Below are positions 1-9,180 of a stretch of DNA of 64,000 nucleotides, one piece after another (position 1 is the first letter of the stretch; each line of letters begins with the position of its first letter). Origin of the DNA: Adenophora triphylla var. japonica (taxonomy: Eukaryota; Streptophyta; Magnoliopsida; Asterales; Campanulaceae); assembly GCA_022495995.1 (NCBI GenBank), contig JAFEMH010007535.1, forward strand, positions 1 through 64,000. The letters are read 5' to 3'. The translations under genes were made by a program, and so were the position numbers. The notes under the pieces are model-generated. The model did no database searches. It was not told where the DNA came from and saw only the letters and a list, made by a program, of their open reading frames with translations.

Positions 1-437
1 TTCTTTTTGTTCTATTTCTATTTAGAATATGTTCTCCTTGAGAAAGGAAGAGTGTTCATTGTTTAGAAGTTGGTTAGAACTTGTTTTAGTATTTTAATCT
101 CTTACTTTGATTTTCACTTATTCGATTTTGTTTTTGCTTAAAACAGTTTTAATAGTGAAAAACTTTTTAGGCTTAAAAGCCTTGTTTCTTTGGGATAAGA
201 TCCGGTAAACGCTTATTTCTTTTGTGTTCTTTTATTTTATTTCGCGCTTATTGGTGGATGTATGAGCAGTTGTAACTCACAAGTCACATCCGTGTTACGG
301 TGTGTTGACTTGAATTCTAGCTACGAAACTTTCAAAATAAATTCTTCGCTTCCACAAATCATTTATATATATATATATACTTGTCCGCCCCACGCGATTA
401 CAAACCATTTTTCAGGAGGCAAATTAAAAATATTATT
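1..437. other. AT-rich intergenic DNA, nothing recognised
   Basis: No coding segment, repeat terminus or RNA gene is recognisable. A short TA microsatellite lies near 364-379. The only long open frame (262-444) is short, low in complexity and has no family resemblance. Confidence 0.5.
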
Positions 438-587
438 AAGATAATGAAAATGTGTGGTAGGGAACAAGAGAGAATGAGTGGAGTTAGTTGAATAAATTGT
501 GTGGTAGAAATGAGAGAGAAGCATGGGTATGACAAATATAAAATAATAAATTTATTTCCATTTTGCAGCTTTGTGGGACGGAGGGAG
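438..587. mobile_element. Truncated Stowaway-like MITE remnant
   Basis: The right end reads GTGGGACGGAGGGAG followed by TA, the typical Stowaway (Tc1/mariner) terminus. The purine-rich interior (GAGAGAATGAGTGGAG) matches the interior of the intact element at 1088-1378. No matching left terminus is visible, so the left boundary is a guess. Confidence 0.5.
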
Positions 588-789
588 TATATATTTTGTA
601 TTATTATTTTTGGCTAACAAAAACTTCTTTGCTCAATTTGGCTAGTTTACAAGGCCAGGCAGGAATACATCTTTTTTCGCACTTTTGTCAACAGTTGTCA
701 CACACATGACACAGGCAAACACACATACAGTATATAGTATGGTTTACATGTTCTCCACTAATTAATCGTAAGCAATAGAGGGACAGAGG

Positions 790-922
790 ATTATACCATT
801 GAACGTCTAGACAATCGTGATGAATCCGACTTTTGGACACAGATCGTTGCTTGCCGGTTGGTCAGAATCCGGTTGGAATCTCAAACCCTAGAAAATTACA
901 ATCCCATCAAGAATCTCAGACA
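790..922 (+). repeat. Diverged duplicate segment, copy 1 (partner at 6692-6857)
   Basis: This stretch aligns with 6692-6857: both contain CAGAGGATTATACCATTGAA, then CAATCGTGATGAATCC, CTTGCCGGTTGGTCAGAATC and CCCTAGAAAATTACAATCCC. Copy 1 lacks several short internal blocks that copy 2 has. It may be a decayed gene fragment or an unclassified transposon; I do not recognise the encoded peptide. Confidence 0.6.
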
Positions 923-1087
923 GGGAGCATATCTTTTAGGCCGAAGGGCCCTTATGGGAGAAGTCGTTTACCTACAGTACACTGCCCTAAAACAAGAATA
1001 CTGTACATAAATACATACGTGTCCCCAAAAATATTACTCCTTACCCTTTTAATTTGTAATACAGTCTCATTTTCAAAATAAACAATA

Positions 1088-1378
1088 CTCCCTCCGTCCC
1101 AGCGAGCGAAAGAGTCGGTAAATTTGTCCGACACGCAAAATAAGAAATGTGATGTAGGAAAGAGAAAAAGTTTAAATGTTGTGAGTATGAAAAATTAAAT
1201 AGGAGAGAGAATGAGTGGGAGGTGATGTAAGAAAGATAATGTTGTGAGTGTAAAAGTAAAGTAGGAGAGAGAATGAGTGGAGAGAATAGTGATTTAAGGT
1301 TTCCTTTTTGGGAAAGTGGCTTTTTAAATGGGACGCTCAAAAAGGAAATAAATGGCTCTTTCGCTGGGACGGAGGGAG
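1088..1378. mobile_element. Stowaway MITE, intact termini
   Basis: The element has inverted termini (CTCCCTCCGTCCCAGCGA at the left, its complement TCGCTGGGACGGAGGGAG at the right) and TA at both flanks (1086-1087 and 1379-1380). The length of 291 bp fits the family. The interior has GAGAGAATGAGTGG repeats and no coding capacity, so it would depend on a mariner-type transposase encoded elsewhere. Confidence 0.93.
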
Positions 1379-1880
1379 TATTTGTATTGCAATTTCAATA
1401 GCATACATCAACAACATTATCCCAGTTTAGTAAAACCACACACCTGTAGTGGAATAAGGGGAGTCGGTGTATTCAGTCTTGCCCCTACATTAAATTACAG
1501 AGAGGTTGTTTCCGAATTATCCATGATGAAAATTGCATCAAAAATTATCAAAAATTACATGTACTGACTGCTGCTTCATAACAAAGAAACAAACAATTTA
1601 TTTATTGAGTGGTTTTGCTTTATTTCATTATATTCTCAAGCCAAAAAATAATGAGTATTTCGCTTCATCGAAAATGATGAAAAAAATTCAATACCATACA
1701 AACAAGTAAAATATCATCTACAAAAGATTTGGTAAACAAGACAATTTTGAACAAAGGGAAAGATAATAACATGAGTACACAATGATTACACTACTCTAAA
1801 CAGTGATTTTCTTCCTCACAAAATACATAATTTCAGCATAGCTTCAAGAATACATTCATCTCTAACATTATTGTACATCT
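1379..1880. other. Intergenic, nothing recognised
   Basis: AT-rich sequence without a convincing coding segment, splice-flanked exon or repeat terminus on either strand. Confidence 0.4.
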
Positions 1881-1960
1881 CTACAACAACAACAAAGCCC
1901 TAGTCCCAAAATGATTTGGGGTCCACTAACATGAATCGCCGTATTGCCATATGTAATTCT
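1881..1960. repeat. Dispersed plant repeat with ACAACAACAACAAAGCC motif
   Basis: The run ACAACAACAACAAAGCCC followed by TAGTCCCAAAATGATTTGGG and a GGTC..TAACATGAATC segment is a motif I recall as dispersed in many angiosperm genomes. I cannot assign it securely to a SINE or other class from sequence alone. Boundaries are approximate. The next 480 bases (1961-2440) hold nothing I recognise. Confidence 0.4.
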
Positions 1961-2660
1961 CACAGGAAGATGTCAAGATTTTGGAGAGGAAGAACATGAA
2001 AAAACGTCACTGAAACCGTACCATACATGCCTGGTACTCTTATTTATGAGATTCTTGTTAGATCTTCTGCCATGTTTGTTCACGACTGCAGGTTAGTTAG
2101 CAAAGAACCGAGAGATATAATCTCCAGAAGTGACTTTATTTCTCAAAACTTCAAATACTCTGAGCCCCAATTACTTCTACAATGTGTCAATGGCCAACAT
2201 CTGGTAAAAGAACATACTTTGATGTCAAAGTAAATGAAGTTTGATGAGAAAAATCGTGCAGCACTCGTGTTTGACCCTTTGACCAAGCCTGAAAGTCAAG
2301 CATACATATATATTAGCTAATACCTGGCAAGAAATCAAAATACGTGAAAATAATAGAAATACTGTCAAGCAAATATTACTTAGAACTGCACACGACAACA
2401 TGAATTTCCTAGTTTCTAGGCATCGTACTTAGATATCAACCTTCTATGCAGTGTCGGATCTACACCTAAGCTATTGGTGGTGCCTATTCTTAATAAAAAA
2501 AAATGCAAAACTAAAATTCAATACATTTACATATAAAAATATAAACGCAAAACTAAAAACACATTCTCTTGAGATCCAAAATCTAAATCAAAGCTAAGTT
2601 GTGAAAAATAAAGTTCAAAAGAGAATGCAAAATTATAGGCTAAAACCATTTAAAATATAC

Positions 2661-2718
2661 CTGCGGTGGCATCATATACAGAGATCTCCACTTCTTCTTC
2701 CATGCTACTGCCAGTTTT
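2661..2718 (-). pseudogene. Exon-like fragment inside the hAT element
   Basis: On the minus strand a 58-bp segment is bounded by a strong acceptor (a polypyrimidine run ending CCACCTTTCCTAG) and a GTATAT donor. In one frame it reads KTGSSMEEEVEISVYDATA with no stop, in phase with the end of the exon-like segment at 3479-3556. Family unknown. If the capture interpretation is right, this is a non-functional exon copy. Confidence 0.45.
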
Positions 2719-2914
2719 CTAGGAAAGGTGGGGGAAGGGAAAAGAAGAAAACAAACACAAACCAAAATTTCAAACACAGAGCTTACACTCCCACAGTTGA
2801 TAGCTACTAGAAGTCATTAACTATAAAATAACTCAGTCACAAAAGTTACCCTATATTTAAAAATAAAAATAAAAAAAAAAAATTGCCTCACAGCCACTAC
2901 AAAATAAGACAAAG

Positions 2915-3315
2915 TAGACATGGCCAAATCCGGGTACGGTTACGGTTCCGACCCGCCGGGTGTGGGTCTGAAAATGAGTAACCGAAACCGAACCGTCAAT
3001 TGTACGGGTACGGGTCCAACGGTTCACGGGTCTTACACGGTTCCGGTTCTGACGGGTCAAATTCGGGTACGGTTCCACGGGTCCGGGTCGGCCATGTCTA
3101 CACACATATAGGATTTAGACATGGCCAAATCCGGGTCCGGGTACGGTTATGACCCGTCGGGTACGGGTCTGAAAAATGAGGAACCGAAACCGAACCGCCA
3201 ATTGTACGGGTACGGGTCCAACGGTTCACGGGTCTTACACGGTTCCGGTTCTGGCGGGTCAAATACGGGACGGTTGCACAGGTACGGTTGCACGGGTACG
3301 GATCGTCCATGTCTA
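2915..3315. mobile_element. Composite hAT-like MITE, two direct units with one outer TSD
   Basis: Two related units (2915-3100 and 3116-3315) each begin TAGACATGGCCAAATCCGGG and end in the complementary CCATGTCTA. They are separated by 15 bp (CACACATATAGGATT). Only the outer ends carry the 8-bp duplication AGACAAAG (2907-2914 and 3316-3323), so the pair inserted as one object or one unit duplicated in place. The interior is built from degenerate CGGGTACGGGT and ACCGAAACCGAACCG words. It is nested inside the larger hAT element 2449-3966. Confidence 0.82.
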
Positions 3316-3478
3316 AGACAAAGGGTAGCTGAGAAGTATGATAGGTGCCCAAGAAATATATTTTTAGCCAAATGATTTAATAACAAAAGAACAAAAGATA
3401 TTATGGAGGAAGAAATCACAAATCAACATCTTCCAGTGCACCAAATGAAGCTAGTTCATTAACCAGCAGAAATTTTAC

Positions 3479-3556
3479 CTCAAAACGCAGCAAATGAGAT
3501 TCTATAGATTTCCTGTACGCCTCAATCACACCAGAGGGGACGGTATAAAAGAGGTT
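3479..3556 (-). pseudogene. Exon-like fragment inside the hAT element
   Basis: The minus strand reads NLFYTVPSGVIEAYRKSIE then SHLLRFE without a stop and ends at a GTAAAA donor in phase 0, matching the phase of the next segment at 2661-2718. The acceptor (ATTGAG) has a poor polypyrimidine tract. The peptide looks like conserved protein, but I do not recognise its family. Confidence 0.45.
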
Positions 3557-3634
3557 CTCAATCGCACCAAGAACCGAACCAATCAAAATCCAAATCAAGA
3601 AAATTAAAGCAATTTTAAATTTCTAGGGTTTACC

Positions 3635-3698
3635 TTTGATTCGAGAAATTCTTCTTGATTTTGTGAGGGGGTTGCGGAGGGGGGTTTGGTTCGCCCAT
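3635..3698 (-). pseudogene. First-exon-like fragment inside the hAT element
   Basis: The minus strand has an ATG after a GC-rich, UTR-like leader, then 64 bp (MGEPNPPPQPPHKIKKNFSN..) up to a GTAAAC donor. In this copy the phase does not join to the 3479-3556 segment in the ATG frame. Another frame (QEEFLESK) would join in phase but has no start. Either the capture has decayed or the first exon is misjudged. Confidence 0.35.
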
Positions 3699-3877
3699 TC
3701 TATGGTACCGGAGAGGTCGGCGGCGGGGAGTGAGGCGGCGGTGGAGGGAGGAGGGAGGAGACGGCCGACGGCCGAGACGACGAGACGCAGGAACTGAAGG
3801 AGACAGAGGGCTGCTTGTTTCTGATCTTTAGAGAGCAGCGTTCCAATAAATCTATTAATCCTTTTTTTTCCTAAGCA

Positions 3878-3893
3878 AAAACGACGTCGTTTT
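3878..3893. promoter_or_regulatory. AAAACGACGTCGTTTT palindrome
   Basis: A perfect 16-bp palindrome with an ACGT core lies upstream of the minus-strand exon-like segment at 3635-3698. ACGT-core palindromes are known binding sites of plant bZIP factors. Its location fits a captured promoter; function in this copy is only inferred. Confidence 0.35.
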
Positions 3894-4046
3894 GTAAAAA
3901 AAAAAAAAATTTTTTTTTTTTTGTGGTGCAGGTGCACTATCAGGCACACAGTGAGATCCGCCCCTGCTTCCATGCTTAAGTTGTGGAAAGATCATTGGCT
4001 ACCTCCTAAATCATTTTTACGTCCTAGAACTCTGTAATCTCAATTA

Positions 4047-4154
4047 CTCCCTTCGTCCCAAAATGAATTTCAAAAAAAAATAAATTCCAAATTCACTCTT
4101 GATTTGATCAAGAGCAAATTTGATTTTTTGGACATTCATTTTGGGAGGAGGTAG
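4047..4154. mobile_element. Short degenerate Stowaway-like MITE
   Basis: The left end CTCCCTTCGTCCCAAAATGA is flanked by TA; the right end TCATTTTGGGAGGAGGTAG is followed by TA. The length of about 108 bp and imperfect ends indicate an old internal-deletion derivative. Confidence 0.65.
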
Positions 4155-4427
4155 TAAAAACCTTTGTTAATAACTTAGTTCAAGTAAGAAAATCGTTTTC
4201 TTAGAGGCCAGTCTATATGTTCTTGTACTCTATGAATCTATGATTCTCAGGCCCACCTTTAATACATGCTTACAGATATTCCTACATTTACTGTATGTCC
4301 TACTAGCGGGAGGGTGGGAAGAAATAGAAATGAAATGTTTAGCTAGATATTAGTGATTAAAATACAGGCAAAACGGATAGGGTGACGAGATATTACAACA
4401 TTTAATATATTAAATAGAATAACTCAC

Positions 4428-4563
4428 AATGGACATTGACACCATGTGCTGACACTCTCGTCCGTTGGAACTTTTCCACTTCTAGAGGAACCTTGGCAAT
4501 TGGTTGTTGGATGACAACAACCCGCTTTGCTTTTGGCTCCCCTGAACCTGGTTCTTGTATAGA
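4428..4563 (-). CDS. Candidate internal exon of an unrecognised gene
   Basis: The minus strand has an acceptor (AACTTTTAG), 136 bp open in one frame (SIQEPGSGEPKAKRVVVIQQ, then PIAKVPLEVEKFQRTRVSA) and a consensus GTGAGT donor. This is more protein-like than the other frames. It lies downstream of the candidate first exon at 5625-5719, but the phases do not join through the acceptor that gives this frame, so a missing exon, a frameshift or chance are all possible. No known domain was recognised. Confidence 0.35.
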
Positions 4564-4670
4564 CTAAAAGTTCATTAGTCTTCGCCAACGGTCCGAGTTC
4601 TCCTTCCCTGATAATTCAAAATGAATCAAAATAGAGAGTCAAAAATAGTATGCTATAACTATAAATGTTA

Positions 4671-4866
4671 CTCCCTCCGTCTCTTAATGAATGTCCAAAT
4701 TTTACTTTGAGGGACATTTGCAACAATATTGAATTTAAGCATTTTTAGAAGCGCAAATTAAAACTTGTATGATGAGGGAGGATTAGGTAACTTCCCCAAA
4801 ATTTGAACATTGATTTTGGGACAAAAAATTTAAAAACTAGGGCATTCATTTGGGGGACGGAGGGAG
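4671..4866. mobile_element. Stowaway MITE
   Basis: The left end is CTCCCTCCGTCTCTTAATGA, the right end is GGGGGACGGAGGGAG, and TA lies on both sides. Length 196 bp, no coding capacity. Confidence 0.88.
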
Positions 4867-5624
4867 TACATCAGCTTCCTGCTCTGCTTAATAAATGAAA
4901 TGCCAAAAGGTCTAAAGGACAATGGCTATAAAGTGACAATGATCACACACCACAATAGGTATAACTAATGAGACCGATAGAAGCAAAGCTGAACTAACAT
5001 AACAATCCCTGCATCCTATTTCAATATATAACACTACTTTTTATCATGCTTATAATATCCACAACTCTTTGAAAGTAATCAAAATCTACTACATAATAAG
5101 TACACACTCTGAAAATGAATGCTTTTTATACATTTTAATAACAAAGATGCAAAAATAATCTTGTTATCCACTTTCAAAACATTTAATTTTACTATAGCGA
5201 TTTTTTTGGTAAAATTATGTAACTCATCTGACAGATGCATGAATCTGCTATTTTTAGAACAATATCATTTTACCAGATTTATGTAGTCATATACCTGATC
5301 GAAATTCAAGCAAATAGATTTTCAAATAAAAAACATCAATTAAAACAAGGATTCAGATCCTCCTATCATAAAAGAAAATTGATCAAGATCCCCAATAAAT
5401 GTTATAATCAGATGAGTAAATCATCCCAGAATAATTGCATGAAGCTAAATTAGAAGATACAACTTTGATTGAAAGAGATACATGCAGTAAAATGATCTAT
5501 AAACCAATGACCAAATCTGGGTAACGGCAAGAGTCACATCAAGAGAAATTAAGGGAGACATAATTCAGAGATGATACGGAAAAAGATCAGACCATTTCAC
5601 AAAAAGGAGAACCGTGGTGCTTAC

Positions 5625-5719
5625 CGAATTTTCGATGAATTGTTGATATGATTGTTGAAAGAGCTTAACATCTCAGAACAACAATCATCATCATCTTCAT
5701 CTGTGACAGAAATATTCAT
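5625..5719 (-). CDS. Candidate first coding exon of an unrecognised gene
   Basis: The minus strand has a pyrimidine-rich leader (CTTCTTCTCCAATTTCCC), an ATG at 5719, 31 codons beginning MNISVTDEDDDDCCSEM and ending NNSSKI plus two bases, and a consensus donor GTAAGC. The acidic serine/asparagine-rich start is common in plant nuclear proteins but not diagnostic. Together with 4428-4563 it suggests a small minus-strand host gene or remnant; its remaining exons were not found. Confidence 0.4.
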
Positions 5720-6041
5720 CGCCGCCAACAATGGGATGGGAAATTGGAGAAGAAGTGTATGCCATTCATGTAATTGTTAAGGTGTATATATAGCTAAAAT
5801 TAGGGCAAAGTTGCGTGTTTACACGCGCACTGAAGCATAATTTGTAGACTAGATTATTTCTTAAATTACTACATCTGCCATTGCTTTTCTTGTTTTAACT
5901 TTTATCATTTTAGCCGGTCTCGTATTTTGCTAGCTGTCACGATTCAGAAAAGATTCTAGAAGATACAACAAATAGTTCATAATGTACATCATCACCCATA
6001 GATCAAGTTATAGACGGCCGGGCACCAGTTCATAGACAATA

Positions 6042-6202
6042 CTACCTCTATTCCAATCAAAGAGTCCACCCCATCGATATACACAATTCAGATGCATGCT
6101 GAAGCATTTTTCATGTTTCTTAACAACATTAAGGACAATAATCTATTATATAGCCCTTTTTAATTAAACTTTTCAACAATAGACTCTTTGCTCAGACGTG
6201 AG
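6042..6202. mobile_element. Degenerate Stowaway-like MITE
   Basis: The left end (TA then CTACCTCTATTCCAATCAAA, continuing GAGTC) and the right end (GACTCTTTGCTCAGACGTGAG then TA, about 21 bp) are imperfect inverted copies over about 25 bp. Length 161 bp. Confidence 0.55.
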
Positions 6203-6435
6203 TACATAATTGATTGATCATTGATTTTCAAAATTCAGGTCATATGACAAATCAAGAATTGGACCCCACAAAATGGTGAAATAGTATTTACATAACGGGC
6301 CTCAAGTATTTGGGACAAGAATTGTGCTGGATTTAATTAAGTCAATTCAATGTACACATTTGACTATGTTAATCTCTCACATGTCTAGAGAAAGGACTTC
6401 AACATGACCAAACCATATTGCTCCTGCACTTTCCA

Positions 6436-6590
6436 TTTTGGTTTGTCCCAAAATAAATGTCGCGTTTCCAAATTAGGAAAGTGACTTAGTGAAATTTTAA
6501 CATTGTACAAGTAATGTACAAACTAGTAAAGCACCATCCTTAAAAATGTTTGACAATTCAACTGAGACATTTATTTTGGGGCGGAGGGAG
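6436..6590. mobile_element. Degenerate Stowaway-like MITE
   Basis: The right end TTATTTTGGGGCGGAGGGAG is followed by TA. The left end TTTGTCCCAAAATAAATGTC is its imperfect complement but has lost the outermost CTCCCTCC bases. Confidence 0.6.
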
Positions 6591-6691
6591 TATTCAACAT
6601 TCAATATATAGTAAATAACATATACAGTGAAATTGAGAAAACAGTGAAAGCAATAGAGATAATGCGATTCATTCCCGTAAAGAAAAAGGAC

Positions 6692-6857
6692 ACAGAGGAT
6701 TATACCATTGAAGGTCTAGACAATCGTGATGAATCCCACCCACTTTTGGCCATTGATCGTTTCTTGCCGGTTGGTCAGAATCCGGTTGAAATCTCCACAA
6801 GCCCTAGAAAATTACAATCCCACGATCTCACAATTCACATTATCAAGAATCTCAGGC
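6692..6857 (+). repeat. Diverged duplicate segment, copy 2 (partner at 790-922)
   Basis: This is the longer of the two related segments and is open from 6644 to 6973 (109 residues, starting MKAIEIMRFIPVKKKDTED). The conserved peptide PVGQNPVEIS is shared with copy 1 apart from one residue. I found no recognisable domain. It could be a fragment of a multi-copy gene or of an unclassified element. Confidence 0.5.
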
Positions 6858-6934
6858 CTGGAGTATATATTTTGATGAATCCTATTCGATCCCGCAGGAT
6901 TTTCCTATTCACAATTCTGGATTTAGGGGTTCGG

Positions 6935-7145
6935 CCGATACCGATCGAATTTATAAATCTGTTCGACCAGTAGTAGTCGAACTTTGCTAAAAAAGTCAGC
7001 CACACCCGGGCGAACTTTGTTAAAAAATTTAGTTACACCTAGCTGAACTATTTAAGTTGTTTCAGCCATACCCGACCAAATTTTTTCACATTTTTCAGCC
7101 ATCCCCCCGCCGAATTTTTTGACTTTTTTCAACCACTCATGGCCG
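6935..7145. repeat. Left subterminal repeat cluster of a MULE-like element
   Basis: Degenerate words such as CAGCCACACCCGGGCGAACT and TCAGCCATACCCGACCAAAT recur about every 35-40 bp. They are the inverse of the words at 8895-9180 (GGTTCGGCCGGGTGTGGCC). The two clusters flank the plant-mobile-domain pseudogene, as in Mutator-like elements with long terminal inverted repeats. The 9-bp target duplication could not be located. The 19-kb duplication breakpoint (7044) cuts through this cluster, so copy 2 retains only its inner part (38236-38340). Confidence 0.5.
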
Positions 7146-7343
7146 AACTTTTACAATATGATATGACTCGCCAATTATCGCTTAGATGTGGATTTCATTT
7201 TAATATTGATCTTTTGAGTTTTTAAATATCATTTTATGAAATTAAAATGATGAAATTGTGGTGTAAAGTGTTTGAGTTTGATATGATATGATATGAAATT
7301 GTATTAAGTTTGATTTTTTGATGCTTTATTTGCAGTTAATCAG

Positions 7344-8770
7344 ATGTTCACAAGAAAACATCCAACTGCTTCCGATAGGAAGCAATACAAAAACTCACGT
7401 AATTAAGGGCAATCTACGCAAAACCTTGACGATGATCGAGTTGGGGATGCATATGTTGATCCTCGACATTCGGTGTATAATGAAGAACAATATAAGCAGC
7501 ATGAATGCCAAAGATATTAAGTGTACAATGAGGATGAGGATAATATGGAAACCTCACCTCAGATAAATGATCCTGAGACTCAGAATTATAGTGAACCGGA
7601 AGATGAGGATGACATCGAGGGAGATGAGGGTGAAATCTCTTTTCCAGTGGCCCGAGGTACAAATCTTTACTCATTTCCTATGAAACATACGTTGCAAAAT
7701 ACATATGGAAGGGTAAAGATGATTGTACATTAAAAAATATTAATCATATCGGGAAGTTGAAAAAATGGAAGTTGGATCTTGATAATATGTATGAGCCGAT
7801 CAAAATATTATTGTTAATTTCGGACTTTTGTGCTTACTAAGTGGAGTGTATGACAACATGGATAATACGTTGGTTAATGCTTTTGTTGCGACGTGGCACC
7901 CGGAAACTAATAGTTTACATATACCATTTGGGGAGATGACCATCACTATATAAGATGTGTCTTGTCTTATGGGGCTTCCGATCGTAGGTCAACCCTTGTT
8001 TGAGAGTTCCGGTTATTCTAGTCAGCCACCTCTTGATAAAGTCGTTGAGGTTTTGAGAGTCCTAAAAATATGACTAAAGATGGAATACCTGCCAAAGGAA
8101 CATTGGTGAATCTAGAATGGATGAGAACAAAGTTCTCCCCTAATTTGTACTCCTCAGACCCCCAAAAAGTTGTCTGTGCTGATAAGGCTTTTCTGTTATA
8201 TTTATTGGGGTGGACAATTTTCTCGGATAAAATCGGGATGTGTGTCAGTGCTAGCTACCTTGATTTATTCAGAGACGAGGGGGAAATTGAGGATTATGCT
8301 TGGGGAGCCGAAGCATTAGCTTATCTGTATCGACAACTAGGAAAAAGATCAAGGTGGAACTGCCATCAGATTTTTTTGGTACTTAACATTGTTGGAGGCA
8401 TGGGTTTATGAGAGGCCCTGTGTTTAGGAACGGTTTCAACAGTAATTGAAGTGGCTACCATCTAGGGCTCAATCAGCGACAGTTGTCTCCGTGCAAGTTA
8501 AGAGGCAACATATTGACATAATCAAGGACACATAGGTAAATATTATTTATGTAGTATTTTTCACATGTATTTTTGTTTTCTTAAATGAAACTATATTAAT
8601 ATTTTTTTATATTTTTATTTGTAGGTGAATTGGATGCCGTATCAAGGTATCCGTACTCAATATCCTTTTTCTAGAGTCGCTCTATATCAAGGAGCAATAG
8701 TAGCCGATAATGTTGTGGAGCCACATTCAAACATTATTTGACGGTCTCTAAAATACAAAGGCATTGTGAA
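7344..8770 (+). pseudogene. Plant mobile domain (PMD, aminotransferase-like) pseudogene
   Basis: The ATG at 7344 follows an acceptor-like AATCAG. A variable acidic N-terminal part (to about 7735) is followed by the PMD core. Recognisable core peptides are VNAFVATWHPETNSLHIPFG, then DVSCLMGLPIVGQPL, and a frame open at 8070-8411 with VCADKAFLLYLLGWTIF and YLDLFRDEGEIEDYAWG. PMD proteins (PF10536; MAIN/MAIL1 relatives) occur in plants as nuclear proteins and as passengers of transposons. This copy has in-frame stops near 7401 and 7527, frameshifts near 7715 and 7835, a TAA within the core near 7951, and later stops. A probable intron (GTAAAT..TTTGTAG) spans about 8534-8623. Repeats on both sides suggest a MULE passenger. 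Almost certainly non-functional; the identical decay in copy 2 predates the duplication. Confidence 0.8.
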
Positions 8771-8894
8771 TTCTGTGGTGTAGTCTCGCAAAGCACTTTC
8801 AAAATCAACCGGGTCATAGTTGTTGTCACCCAGTAAATAATGCAACAATTCAATAAAACAATAAGAAAGGGGTACGAAAAATAACAAAGGTTCG

Positions 8895-9180
8895 CCTGTG
8901 GTGGCTGTATTTTTTAAAATGGTTCGATCGGGTGTGGCCGAAGTTTTTTAAATGGTTCGGCCGGGTGTGGCCAAAATATTTTAGAAAATTAGGCCGGGTG
9001 TGGCCGAAAAATTTAAAAATTCAGCTGGGTATGGCCGAAATACAACCTAGACTCGGCAAAACATGGCCGAACCTTTTCAAAATTTCGGCCGGGTGTGGCC
9101 GAACTTTTTCAAGTGTTTCGGCCGGGTGTGGCAGAACCTGAGTTGAGTTTGGCCACTACTTGCCGAAATTTTGCAAAACG
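8895..9180. repeat. Right subterminal repeat cluster (GGCCGGGTGTGGCCGAA words)
   Basis: About seven copies of a 35-45 bp unit have the core TTCGGCCGGGTGTGGCCGAA, which is itself nearly palindromic. It is inverted relative to the cluster at 6935-7145. The last part (GTTTGGCCACTACTTGCCGA) resembles the complement of the left-end AGTAGTAGTCGAACTTTGCT, consistent with terminal inverted repeats. Confidence 0.55.

Larger units (their letters stand above)
2449..3966. mobile_element. Non-autonomous hAT element carrying gene fragments (Pack-type)
   Basis: The left terminus CAGTGTCGGATCT and the complement of the right terminus, CAGGGGCGGATCT, match at 11 of 13 positions and are typical hAT ends. The flanking 8-bp duplications are CTTCTATG (2441-2448) and CTTCCATG (3967-3974), 7 of 8 identical. 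The same CAGxGGxGGAT terminus family recurs at 21793-22257 and 53019-53490. There is no transposase. The interior has exon-like segments with splice sites on the minus strand (2661-2718, 3479-3556, 3635-3698), a GC-rich 5'-UTR-like stretch (3700-3850), and a second hAT-like insertion (2915-3315). This layout suggests capture of genomic gene sequence with its introns, but I could not identify the parent gene. Confidence 0.75.

Noticed and set aside
2857..3375. Several overlapping open frames in the CGGGTACGGGT region
   Set aside because: Simple-sequence DNA without stops in many frames gives spurious Gly/Ser/Arg- or Pro/Thr-rich peptides. The region is a hAT-like element.
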